A stretch of DNA of 16,141 nucleotides, from the NCBI GenBank assembly GCA_021844645.1, contig JAKBTA010000028.1, positions 1 through 16,141 of the forward strand, written 5' to 3'. Below, piece by piece: positions 1-6,403 of the stretch (positions are counted from its first letter, which is position 1; the number at the start of each line of letters is the position of its first letter). This DNA comes from Nitrospirota bacterium (GTDB lineage Bacteria > Nitrospirota_A > Leptospirillia > Leptospirillales > Leptospirillaceae). The translations under genes were made by a program, and so were the position numbers. The notes below the pieces were generated by a model. The model had not been told where the DNA came from. It saw nothing but the letters and a program-made list of their open reading frames with translations, and did no database searches.

Positions 1-272
1 CGGACAAAAAAGGATCCGACCGGAACGGTATTGGCGTTCCCTGTAAAAAATGGGCCGCTTGTCAATGGTCCCCATGGGAGGTAGTCCGGTTTCATCAATT
101 TGTCGAACTCCGGGAGAAGATCATCCTCGGAGGGAGGCTGGATATTGGAAGGCGCCCCATTTTGACTGTCCGTTCCGGTCGGGGCAGGAGAGCTTGACCA
201 GGCCGCATCCGGAACGGGCAGTAAAAGCAGAAGAACGGGAATGGCGATGCGTATGGCGGAGAGTATGTCCAT
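1..272 (-). CDS. Secreted outer-membrane-type protein, paralog of its neighbour (5' part only; runs off the left edge)
   Basis: The minus strand reads open from an ATG at 272-270 to the window edge (90 codons, no stop). A perfect AGGAGG (286-281) lies 8 bases before the start. The product begins with a signal peptide: a short basic start, the hydrophobic run IAIPVLLLLLPVPDA, then a Ser/Pro-rich stretch from about residue 26. Near the last visible residues the pattern W-x-P-L-x-x-G-P, then T-x-P-x-G-x-F-x-x-R, matches residues near the mature N-terminus of the upstream neighbour (367-1527), so the two are tandem paralogs. By that similarity it is probably a beta-barrel outer membrane protein of the transporter / phenol MetA-pathway-like kind. 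The barrel itself lies outside the window and substrate and function are unknown. The gene follows its paralog after 94 bases, with a stem-loop between. Confidence 0.8.
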   Translation of the reverse strand, partial: MDILSAIRIAIPVLLLLLPVPDAAWSSSPAPTGTDSQNGAPSNIQPPSEDDLLPEFDKLMKPDYLPWGPLTSGPFFTGNANTVPVGSFFV

Positions 273-305
273 CTTCGGGTCCTCCTGTATTTTAAAGAGA
301 AGCAT

Positions 306-345
306 GTTCTGGAGGCTGGTGGATCTTTTCTCCAACCTCCAGAAC
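306..345 (-). other. Intergenic stem-loop between the two paralogous outer-membrane genes
   Basis: Arms GTTCTGGAGGCTGG (306-319) and CCAACCTCCAGAAC (332-345) pair over 14 positions with one mismatch, around a 12-base loop. It lies 22 bases after the stop of the upstream gene in the direction of transcription and 34 bases before the next ATG. The bases after the stem on the minus strand (ATGCTTCTCTTT) are only moderately T-rich, so it could be a weak terminator, an attenuator or an mRNA-processing/stabilising hairpin. Confidence 0.5.
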
Positions 346-366
346 GTTCACGATAACAACGGAAAT

Positions 367-1527
367 CTATCTGGCTACGACATCTCCTCCGCCAGGTCCC
401 CAATACCAGTAAATCGAAAAATTGGGGTTGATCGACTGGTATTGATTGGTTCCGGCGATCGGCAAAAGCACGCCGATGGAACAGATGATGTTTCTGGACA
501 GATTGGTTTCGAAGGTGGGTTGAAGTCCCCAGATGTTGAACGCACCGACATGGGCGCCTCCTCCATTGATCGGGAGGCCGTCGACAGAGAAGGGGAGACC
601 GGACTCCCCGGCAAACTCCAAGATGAATCCGGTGCCTGTTTTGTCATTGATCATGGTTTCGGCTCCCAGCCGGTACTGGGCGATATCTCCGAACTGGACG
701 AGTGGTTTTCCGGGGGATCCCGCTATTGCCGCATTGTTTGGAAAGTCATATGTGTAGAAAAAATCTGCGTAGAGTCGAAATGGTTTGGCGATATAACGGG
801 TCAGAAGAGCCGGGGTGATGGCCGGAGCTCCATAGTGGGTGGATGGAATCCTGGCAAGAGGGGGTAATCCTCCCGGAGGAACAGGAGCATTCGTCCAGCT
901 TGATGTTGGAAGGGTCACATGCATGGCGAATGCCATCGAGGGGATTTTCCGGTCCGGGTGCTGGACAAAGAAACGGTACTTGATCTCCATGGTCAGATCC
1001 GAGAATCCGCTTCCGTTGTTGATCCGTCCGTCGGCTCCGGACCAAAGCGAGACCATCGATGGGAAAATGGTGAATTGGGTGTTGTCCGTCAGTCCGACTC
1101 CGATTTCCGCAAGGGAAAGAAGCTGTGTCTGGTAAAAGCCGGCAGGAAGGGAATGAATGCCTCCGCTGTCGGTATACTGGGCTTGGGTAAACTGGCCATA
1201 GAAGAATGGCCGGATATAGAACTCTCCCGGAGGGGCGGTGTCGGCCATGGGAATGAGCTCCGGTCCTGCAGAAAGAGGGTTCCACATCTTCCGGTAGGCT
1301 TTAAGGGCATCTATCCCGTTCCAGGACAATCCGTCACCATCCGGTGATGGGGTGTTACCGGCCTTGTCCGATTTTTTGATTTTGTCGGCTGTGGCGGGAG
1401 ATGTCTGGCTTTGGGTATCGGCAAAAGCCTGTTTGAATCCGGGTATTGATACAAGGAGAATCAACAGCAAATATTTCACCGGAAAAAGCGGTTTTCCGTG
1501 TCTTCTTGTGATATGAAACGGTCTCAT
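367..1527 (-). CDS. Putative outer membrane beta-barrel protein (transporter / phenol MetA-pathway-like family)
   Basis: 386 residues from the ATG at 1527. An upstream in-frame ATG (1608) would add 27 residues, but the 1527 start places a normal signal peptide at the N-terminus: basic RRHGK, a hydrophobic segment KYLLLILLVSIPGF, and a likely cleavage after AFA near residue 36. A GGGA-type ribosome site precedes it. The mature protein has a polar linker, then the WNPLSAGPE region, then repeated alternating aromatic/polar strands with many Gly, Asn, Tyr and Phe. It ends IYWYWGPGGG-x5, consistent with a barrel of the size seen in transporter-type outer membrane proteins. No catalytic motif is visible. 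It lies between a MOT1-type transporter gene (upstream) and its own paralog (downstream), all in one direction, so an operon for uptake across both membranes is possible. Substrate is not determinable from sequence. Family call is moderate; secretion is well supported. Confidence 0.75.
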   Translation of the reverse strand: MRPFHITRRHGKPLFPVKYLLLILLVSIPGFKQAFADTQSQTSPATADKIKKSDKAGNTPSPDGDGLSWNGIDALKAYRKMWNPLSAGPELIPMADTAPPGEFYIRPFFYGQFTQAQYTDSGGIHSLPAGFYQTQLLSLAEIGVGLTDNTQFTIFPSMVSLWSGADGRINNGSGFSDLTMEIKYRFFVQHPDRKIPSMAFAMHVTLPTSSWTNAPVPPGGLPPLARIPSTHYGAPAITPALLTRYIAKPFRLYADFFYTYDFPNNAAIAGSPGKPLVQFGDIAQYRLGAETMINDKTGTGFILEFAGESGLPFSVDGLPINGGGAHVGAFNIWGLQPTFETNLSRNIICSIGVLLPIAGTNQYQSINPNFSIYWYWGPGGGDVVAR

Positions 1528-1570
1528 GGCGATCCCTTTCGATTCTTGTGTTTTTCGACGGAAGTGAATG

Positions 1571-1598
1571 TTCCAAAGACAGGACTGTGTCTTTGGAA
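1571..1598 (-). other. Perfect 11-bp stem-loop in the gap between the MOT1-type gene and the outer-membrane gene
   Basis: TTCCAAAGACA (1571-1581) and TGTCTTTGGAA (1588-1598) are perfect inverted repeats around a 6-base loop. The element sits 44 bases before the ATG of the outer-membrane gene and 26 bases after the stop of the MOT1-type gene, in transcription order. No T-run follows on either strand, so it is not a canonical terminator. It may be an RNA processing or stabilising hairpin, or an operator. Confidence 0.5.
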
Positions 1599-1623
1599 GT
1601 GGTCGCAAGAAATCGGAGGTGAT

Positions 1624-3219
1624 CTATGGAGCGCGGATTCGGGTGGGTCCCGAGAAGAGTCTTTTCTGGGCAAGTGGAATGTTTTTGGATTTTTTGGGAA
1701 AGGATTGGGGGCAGGGCAGGACAAAGAAGAAAAAGAGGAACAAAAGGAGAATGGATCCAGGGATGATATCGATCGCTTCTCTTGGGCGACGATAGAGCGA
1801 TCTCATGGTGCTGATCTGTTCCGGATCTCCCCTTACCGGAGACGAAGATGAAATCTGGGGATCGGAAATCAGGGCGTTCCCGTCGGCAAATACCGGGAAA
1901 TCGATTCCCTGATTGAACCGGTTGGTCCTTGTGGAGGGCTTGTTTTCAGACAAGGATGGAGTGATTGTTCCTTCCACGAAACGCTTATTGGTAAAGATCC
2001 GGTTCTTCTTCATGACCGGTCTGAAATCGCTCTTTGCTTCCCATATTTTTCCCGGGATCAAAATGTTTTCTGTAATGGTCAGGACGGCTCCTTGTCCAGG
2101 GGCTCTTTCCAGACGATGGTTTGTTTTTGAAATGGTCAGGACCGTATTCATTCCCAGAAGAAAAACCATTACCGCCGGAATTCCCCCAAGAGCGAGGAGA
2201 CCAGAGATCATTCCCCCTGAGAGAATCCAGATCTCAAGAGGGTTTCTCTGTTGATCGGCCTTTGAGACCTTCTCGTAGACTCCGGATTTCAGGAGACCCC
2301 TTCGGGCGATGAGATATTCCGAAAAAAGGAATCCGGCGAGGAAAAGGGCGAAAAATGCCGGTCCGGGCAAGGTGATTTTCTCCCGTATCAAAATCGCTCC
2401 GAGAGCGATCAGAACGGCGGATGAAGAAAGAGACGGAAGAATGGTCCGGATATCGTGCCTCCGGTAAGAGCGGAGACCCCCGGAGCCGTGGCAGAAGGGA
2501 AGCAAACCCAAAAAACCGGCCAGAAGATTGGCAAGACCCAGCCAGCACGAGGTGATGTTTCCTGTCAGTCTGTCTCTGGACTGTTCGGAAAGAGTATCGG
2601 ATGTCTGCTTTTCCCGGACCGTTGCCAGAATTCCATTGATAAGAGTGACCGGCAATTGGGGAAGAACCAGTAGAAGAACTTCAAGAAGGCTTCCTGGTGC
2701 ATGGGGGCCGAACCCTGGGTTCGATCCCGTAAATCGGGAAAGGTTGATCCCCGGAATGTGATGAAGACCCCAAAGAAGGAGAGAAATCCCCCCCACGCTG
2801 GTGACATAGATGGAGACCGCCCGTTTCACTCCCCTGATGGCGCGATCGTCCAGAATACGGGACAGTCTGTCGGTGAGTCCGGACTGACCGGACAGGAAGA
2901 GCAATATTCCCAATAGAACCGCTGAAATGGATGCGATCATGGGTGTCGGGTGCAGGATCAGAAAGAGAAAGGCCCAGACTTTCAGGGGCTGAAGGGGGAG
3001 GGGTGTTCTGAAGATCAGCGCGGACATAAGATAGGCGCATCCGAGGTAGAGGAAATTCAGACCCAGACTTCTGGCATCTCCTCCCGACTCGGAATCGACG
3101 AGAATTCCGGTAATGGGCACAAGGAACCAGAGGTCGAAGAACGATCCCCATAATTCCCTGGGCCGGAATGTCCCCAGACCGATTTTTGAAAAAGCGCAAA
3201 ATAAGCGTAAGCGTTCCAT
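1624..3219 (-). CDS. MOT1-family (molybdate/sulfate-type) transporter with a long C-terminal extension
   Basis: 531 residues. The polytopic membrane core (about residues 22-365) has the two MOT1 family signatures: PLPLQPLK at 73-80 and FCHGSGGL at 242-249. It also has an N-terminal GSFFDLWFLVP like the family's first helix and INGILAT near 194-200. MOT1 proteins move molybdate (some were first called sulfate transporters) across the inner membrane; the substrate here is inferred only from family. The signatures are slightly degenerate. Known members are about 400 residues, so the last roughly 160 residues are extra: a polar, Ser/Asn/Lys-rich stretch (about 366-485), then the very hydrophobic IIPGSILLLFLFFFFVLPCP (486-505) and a basic end. 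The start is uncertain. The ATG at 3219 has no good ribosome site, but an AAGGAG (3257-3252) lies 8 bases before an in-frame ATC at 3243. Two outer-membrane genes follow on the same strand. Confidence 0.75.
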   Translation of the reverse strand: MERLRLFCAFSKIGLGTFRPRELWGSFFDLWFLVPITGILVDSESGGDARSLGLNFLYLGCAYLMSALIFRTPLPLQPLKVWAFLFLILHPTPMIASISAVLLGILLFLSGQSGLTDRLSRILDDRAIRGVKRAVSIYVTSVGGISLLLWGLHHIPGINLSRFTGSNPGFGPHAPGSLLEVLLLVLPQLPVTLINGILATVREKQTSDTLSEQSRDRLTGNITSCWLGLANLLAGFLGLLPFCHGSGGLRSYRRHDIRTILPSLSSSAVLIALGAILIREKITLPGPAFFALFLAGFLFSEYLIARRGLLKSGVYEKVSKADQQRNPLEIWILSGGMISGLLALGGIPAVMVFLLGMNTVLTISKTNHRLERAPGQGAVLTITENILIPGKIWEAKSDFRPVMKKNRIFTNKRFVEGTITPSLSENKPSTRTNRFNQGIDFPVFADGNALISDPQISSSSPVRGDPEQISTMRSLYRRPREAIDIIPGSILLLFLFFFFVLPCPQSFPKKSKNIPLAQKRLFSGPTRIRAP

Positions 3220-3251
3220 TGGCAGTATTCGCCCGCAATTGATGGCGACAG

Positions 3252-3257
3252 CTCCTT
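3252..3257 (-). promoter_or_regulatory. Shine-Dalgarno-like AAGGAG upstream of the MOT1-type gene
   Basis: AAGGAG on the minus strand lies 8 bases before an in-frame ATC codon (3243-3241) but 32 bases before the annotated ATG (3219). A TTG at 3238 is out of frame with the transporter. The site either serves a rare ATC start that adds 8 residues, or is chance. Confidence 0.3.
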
Positions 3258-3536
3258 CGCTTTGAATCGTGATTTGTTTTGACAGTGGGATAAAACAGAA
3301 TTTGAACGACAGGCTTTCGTCAGCCCGGGTGGTTTTCTTGACTAAGCAATATTGATGCCGATGGTTAGAAGAGTGGAGTTCTCTCTCTTCATCCAGAATC
3401 TGGTGTGAAAAAGGGACGGCTTTATGAATTCAAAAATGTTTTTTTGTTTACAATTGTTGTAGGTTGCCCTTACCTCAATATCTGGGGTCATCTAGACCCG
3501 GAAAAGGGGTAGGCGTTTTGGATTTTCCAATTAGGA

Positions 3537-3565
3537 TTGACTCGATTGTCCAGATCTGATAACTT
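3537..3565 (+). promoter_or_regulatory. Candidate sigma-70-type promoter for the rplI operon
   Basis: TTGACT (3537-3542), a 17-base spacer and TAACTT (3560-3565). Five of six bases match the -35 consensus; the -10 keeps the key T, A and last T. Transcription would start near 3572, leaving a leader of about 20 bases that begins just before the ribosome site. Confidence 0.4.
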
Positions 3566-3593
3566 TCCCCGGTTAAGGATTAAAGGAGGAGCC

Positions 3594-4049
3594 ATGAGCA
3601 AAGTTTCTGTCATTTTAAAGCAAGATGTTGAAAAATTGGGAAAAGCTGGGGATCTCGTTCAGGTGTCAAAGGGCTTTGCCAGAAACTTCCTGATGCCCAA
3701 GCAGTTGGTCATTGAAGCGGACAGGCATAATCTTGAGCTTGTTGAACTTCATCGGAAGCAGGCCAAGGAGCGTGCCGAGAAACACCATCAGTCACTTCTC
3801 GTTCTCGCAGGACGCCTTTCAGAGATGGAGCTTACCCTTTCCGTCAAGGTTGGGGATGCTGACCGTTTGTTCGGTTCGGTTACGGCTCAGGATATTGTCG
3901 ACGGTTTGCAAAAACACGAGATTCATCTTGATCGCAAACAAATCCATCTCGAGCGCCCCATAAAGGAACTCGGACATTGTGTTGTTCCCGTCAGGCTGGG
4001 AGAGAAAGTCCAGGCCAACCTCAAGGTTGAGCTGGTTCCTTCTGCCTGA
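3594..4049 (+). CDS. rplI: 50S ribosomal protein L9
   Basis: 151 residues, the normal size for bL9. The N-terminal domain shows the family signature: VSVILKQDVEKLGKAGD, then VSKGFARNFLMPK near residues 25-36. This is followed by the long charged connecting helix (about 41-75) and a C-terminal domain (about 80-151) ending in VELVPSA. bL9 binds 23S rRNA near the L1 stalk base, and its helix projects from the ribosome surface. The reading frame is open upstream, but the ATG at 3594 is chosen because AAAGGAGG (3582-3589) precedes it by 4 bases and the family N-terminus begins here. It is the first gene of the plus-strand cluster and is followed by a G/C hairpin and rpmH, rather than sitting in the common rpsF-rpsR-rplI arrangement. 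Confidence 0.97.
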   Translation: MSKVSVILKQDVEKLGKAGDLVQVSKGFARNFLMPKQLVIEADRHNLELVELHRKQAKERAEKHHQSLLVLAGRLSEMELTLSVKVGDADRLFGSVTAQDIVDGLQKHEIHLDRKQIHLERPIKELGHCVVPVRLGEKVQANLKVELVPSA

Positions 4050-4078
4050 ACCTGTCCGGACAGAAACAATCGTAATCA

Positions 4079-4096
4079 GGGGGGCTTTCGCCCCCC
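4079..4096 (+). other. GC-rich intergenic hairpin between rplI and rpmH
   Basis: GGGGGGC (4079-4085), loop TTTC, GCCCCCC (4090-4096): a perfect 7-bp stem of G-C pairs. No T-run follows (AATTCATAAGG), and the rpmH ribosome site starts 7 bases downstream. It is more likely a processing/stabilising or partial attenuation element than a full terminator. A 12-base palindrome CTGTCCGGACAG (4052-4063) sits just upstream, right after the rplI stop. Confidence 0.55.
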
Positions 4097-4120
4097 AATT
4101 CATAAGGGAGAAATTGCACC

Positions 4121-4255
4121 ATGTCCATTACATTCAAGCCGAGCAATCTTCGGCGCAAGAGAACACATGGTTTTATGAAGAGAATGTCCACGCCACAGGG
4201 ACGCAATGTGATCAAAAGACGCAGGGCAAAGGGTCGTCATCGCCTGACCGTTTGA
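4121..4255 (+). CDS. rpmH: 50S ribosomal protein L34
   Basis: A 44-residue, strongly basic protein, below the length cut-off of many ORF callers. It begins [19 protein letters not shown] and continues with the family pattern R-M-S/A-T-x-x-G-R-x-V-I-x-R-R-R-x-K-G-R-x-R-L, ending RLTV. This is the standard bL34 size and sequence; bL34 binds 23S rRNA in the large subunit. An AAGGGAG ribosome site (4103-4109) lies about 11 bases upstream. rnpA starts 16 bases after the stop, the nearly universal rpmH-rnpA pairing. Confidence 0.97.
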   Translation: MSITFKPSNLRRKRTHGFMKRMSTPQGRNVIKRRRAKGRHRLTV

Positions 4256-4271
4256 CTCAGGTTTTCGTATC

Positions 4272-4613
4272 TTGAAGTGGGTCCCTCTGCGAAAATCCCA
4301 GATTCAGGAGATGATCCGGAGTCCTTCCCGCAAGATCTCCCTCCAGGAATGTGTCGTATTTTATCAGCCAGGTGATGCTTTACAGGTTTCAGTCATCTCC
4401 GGCCGCAAGCTTGGCAAAGCTCATGAGAGAAATCGTATCCGCCGCCGGATACGCGAAGCGATCCGGCCTCTTGGACTCATTTCGGAGGGGCAATGGATTT
4501 TCATGGGAAGACGTCCGGCCATCAAGGTCGAGTTTCTCCTGATGCAGGCTCACCTGCAGAAAGCCCTGAAGGAGATCCTGCGGGAACGGCCAGACGGGTC
4601 TCCATCGGTCTGA
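4272..4613 (+). CDS. rnpA: Ribonuclease P protein component
   Basis: 113 residues, normal for RnpA, the protein cofactor that helps the RNase P RNA bind and cleave 5' leaders of precursor tRNAs. The RNR signature appears as GRKLGKAHERNRIRRRIREA at about residues 44-63, preceded by the central strand FYQPGDALQVSVISGRKLG. The N-terminus is divergent and lacks the usual LxxxxxF start. The start is a TTG at 4272 with only a weak CAGG ribosome site, so translation may be coupled to rpmH, which ends 16 bases upstream. The internal ATG at residue 14 would cut into the first helix and is less likely. The last 121 bases overlap yidD in another frame. Confidence 0.9.
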   Translation: MKWVPLRKSQIQEMIRSPSRKISLQECVVFYQPGDALQVSVISGRKLGKAHERNRIRRRIREAIRPLGLISEGQWIFMGRRPAIKVEFLLMQAHLQKALKEILRERPDGSPSV

Positions 4614-4795
4614 TTGTCGCTTACAAGCGCTTCATGTCCCCATGGTTGGCTCCATCGTGCCGTTTTGAACCCTCATGCTCATCCTATTCTGCCGAGGCTT
4701 TTCGGAAATACCCTTTTTTGAAGGCTTTTCGGAAATCCCTCTGGAGAATCCTCCGGTGCAATCCGTTCCATCCCGGTGGCAGGGACGATCCCTAG
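4493..4795 (+). CDS. yidD: Membrane protein insertion efficiency factor YidD
   Basis: The C-terminal 65 residues match YidD (haemolytic alpha / DUF37 family). IVAYKRFMSPWLAPSCRFEPSCSSY (residues 41-65) carries the family's cysteines, and RCNPFHPGG closes the domain at 88-96. YidD is a small amphipathic, inner-membrane-associated protein that aids YidC-dependent insertion. The usual length is 70-85 residues. Here no ATG, GTG or TTG lies between the ATG at 4493 and the conserved domain, and GGAGGGG just before 4493 is a good ribosome site. The protein therefore seems to have about 33 extra polar residues encoded inside the 3' end of rnpA. Alternatively, a rare start codon closer to the domain is used. 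The neighbours rnpA and yidC are the standard ones. Confidence 0.88.
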   Translation: MDFHGKTSGHQGRVSPDAGSPAESPEGDPAGTARRVSIGLIVAYKRFMSPWLAPSCRFEPSCSSYSAEAFRKYPFLKAFRKSLWRILRCNPFHPGGRDDP

Positions 4796-4855
4796 GTTCC
4801 CCTTCTGAGCTTTCTCCCCCTATTCATTGGATATGAAGGAAAGGTCCTTACCTCA

Positions 4856-6388
4856 ATGTTAAAAAAACTCCTTCCGGTTGTCTTGATCGTTCTGGCTTTC
4901 AATTTTCTGATCTATACCATCTGGGAAAAACCAAAAACCAAGGATCTTCCTCCTACCGCACAAAAAACATTGGAAGCCCTTTCGATCCCGATGGTTGATG
5001 ATCCATTGACGGCACTAGCCCCGATCAATGGATCCGATGTCCACTGGACCGTTTCCCTGAAATCCGGACAGGTTGTCGGTTGGCAACTGGCCCATTATTC
5101 TCACATTTCCAATGGTAAACCGCTGGAACTTCTTCCCCGGAAACCCGGTTTCTCTTCCATGGGGCTTTACACCAAATCTTCCGGAACACTGATTCCTCTT
5201 TATCCGGCCACGATCACCCTCAACGGAAATCCTCTTTCCATGACCGCCCAGTCGATTTCGACCGGATCGGCGCTTCTTGAAGAAAAGTTCATGGTGAACG
5301 GGAACCCCGTCACATTGTCATTGACGCTTCCTTCATCCGGATATGAAGTCGCTGTCGCAATCAAAAACCCCGGCAAGGCGGCCGTTGTATTCGGGTCGGG
5401 CGAGAATTTCGGCCTTTCGCAAATTACCCAGAGCTACGGAACGGAGTTTCAGGGCCCGATTCACTCGACGGAAGGGAAGATGGAAGAGGTCAAGAAGGAC
5501 GGAGCTTTTTCTTTTGATCATCCCCTTGCATGGCTTGGAAACGAGGACAAGTACTTTATCGGGCTTTTCGCAAATCCAAAGGGAGTTTCCCTTTCCGATA
5601 TCCATCGCTCGGGAGCAAACTCCTGGATCCAGATGGAAACACTGGGAGACGCTACCTTTTCCGTTATCGGTGAACCCAAAAGATACTCGCTTCTAAAAGC
5701 CCAAAACCCTTCGCTGATTGATACGATCGATTTCGGATGGTTCATGTTTGGCCGGATCATGTTCATCAGTCTCATTGCCAAACCGCTTTTTCTCCTGATG
5801 ACCTATCTTCACCATGTTTTTCATAATTATGGTCTGGCGATCATTCTGGTGACGATCATCATCAAGCTGATCTTTTCTCCACTGGCGTTCATGAGTTATC
5901 GAAGCATTCACCAGATGCAGACACTTCAGCCAGAAATCAAGAAACTCCAGAATCAGTATAAAGACGACAAGGCAGCCCTCAATCAGGCTTTAATGGCGCT
6001 TTATAAGGAACGGCGGGTCAATCCCCTTGGCGGATGTTTGCCAATGTTGGTCCAGATCCCTGTTTTCGTCGCCCTTTATAATATTCTGAACAATACGGTG
6101 GAGCTTCGTCAGGCCCCCTTTATGCTCTGGATCCATGATCTTTCCCTGAAGGATCCTTACTATATCCTTCCTGTACTGATGGGTTTGACAATGATTCTCC
6201 AATACCGTCTGAATCCGGCCTCTCCGGATCCTGTACAGCAGAAAGTCATGATGGTCGTTCCTGTCATCATGACTTTTTTCTTCTTGAATTTTCCGTCTGG
6301 ACTTGTTCTTTATTGGCTGGTCAACAATATGCTGACGATCCTTCAGCAATATCTGACGACGAGTTACCTGAAAAAACAGTCCGCCTGA
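4856..6388 (+). CDS. yidC: Membrane protein insertase YidC (Oxa1 family)
   Basis: 510 residues, the Gram-negative long form (E. coli about 548). An N-terminal signal-anchor helix (about 5-22) is followed by a large periplasmic beta domain (about 50-275). The conserved insertase core runs from about 288 to 500, with five membrane segments. It includes the coiled cytoplasmic loop IHQMQTLQPEIKKLQNQY, the signature NPLGGCLPMLVQIPVFVALY near 389-408, and FPSGLVLYWLVNN near the end. YidC inserts inner-membrane proteins alone or with SecYEG. A GAAGGAAAGG ribosome site (4835-4844) precedes the ATG by about 11 bases. The C-terminal tail is short (about 10 residues), unlike the long basic tails of some marine or intracellular species. 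It lies between yidD and mnmE, a classic order. Confidence 0.96.
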   Translation: MLKKLLPVVLIVLAFNFLIYTIWEKPKTKDLPPTAQKTLEALSIPMVDDPLTALAPINGSDVHWTVSLKSGQVVGWQLAHYSHISNGKPLELLPRKPGFSSMGLYTKSSGTLIPLYPATITLNGNPLSMTAQSISTGSALLEEKFMVNGNPVTLSLTLPSSGYEVAVAIKNPGKAAVVFGSGENFGLSQITQSYGTEFQGPIHSTEGKMEEVKKDGAFSFDHPLAWLGNEDKYFIGLFANPKGVSLSDIHRSGANSWIQMETLGDATFSVIGEPKRYSLLKAQNPSLIDTIDFGWFMFGRIMFISLIAKPLFLLMTYLHHVFHNYGLAIILVTIIIKLIFSPLAFMSYRSIHQMQTLQPEIKKLQNQYKDDKAALNQALMALYKERRVNPLGGCLPMLVQIPVFVALYNILNNTVELRQAPFMLWIHDLSLKDPYYILPVLMGLTMILQYRLNPASPDPVQQKVMMVVPVIMTFFFLNFPSGLVLYWLVNNMLTILQQYLTTSYLKKQSA

Positions 6389-6403
6389 CATCAGGAGAAA
6401 GTC

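Larger units (their letters stand above)
3220..3593. other. Divergent intergenic region between the MOT1-type gene and rplI
   Basis: 374 bases without a supported gene. The MOT1 frame stays open on the minus strand back to about 3425, but without any ATG, GTG or TTG. The stretch contains an A/T-rich segment (3430-3455), a small hairpin GGGTC-ATCTA-GACCC (3485-3499), a candidate promoter for rplI (3537-3565) and the rplI ribosome site. No RNA gene or r-protein leader structure could be recognised by eye. Confidence 0.6.

Noticed and set aside
241..867. Plus-strand open frame of 208 codons opposite the outer-membrane gene
   Set aside because: It lies antisense to a gene with a signal peptide and barrel-like pattern, has no ribosome site or recognisable motif, and its composition looks like a mirror frame.
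2681..3238. Minus-strand open frame of 185 codons starting at TTG 3238
   Set aside because: It overlaps the MOT1 transporter core, whose family signatures are in another frame; the product here is Arg/Ser/Pro-rich with no motifs.
3447..3475. TTTACA ... TTACCT as an rplI promoter
   Set aside because: The -10 match is poor; the TTGACT-17-TAACTT pair nearer the gene is better.
3469..4855. Repeated 12-base word CCTTACCTCAAT before rplI and directly before yidC
   Set aside because: Only two copies in different contexts with no symmetry or shared spacing; probably chance.
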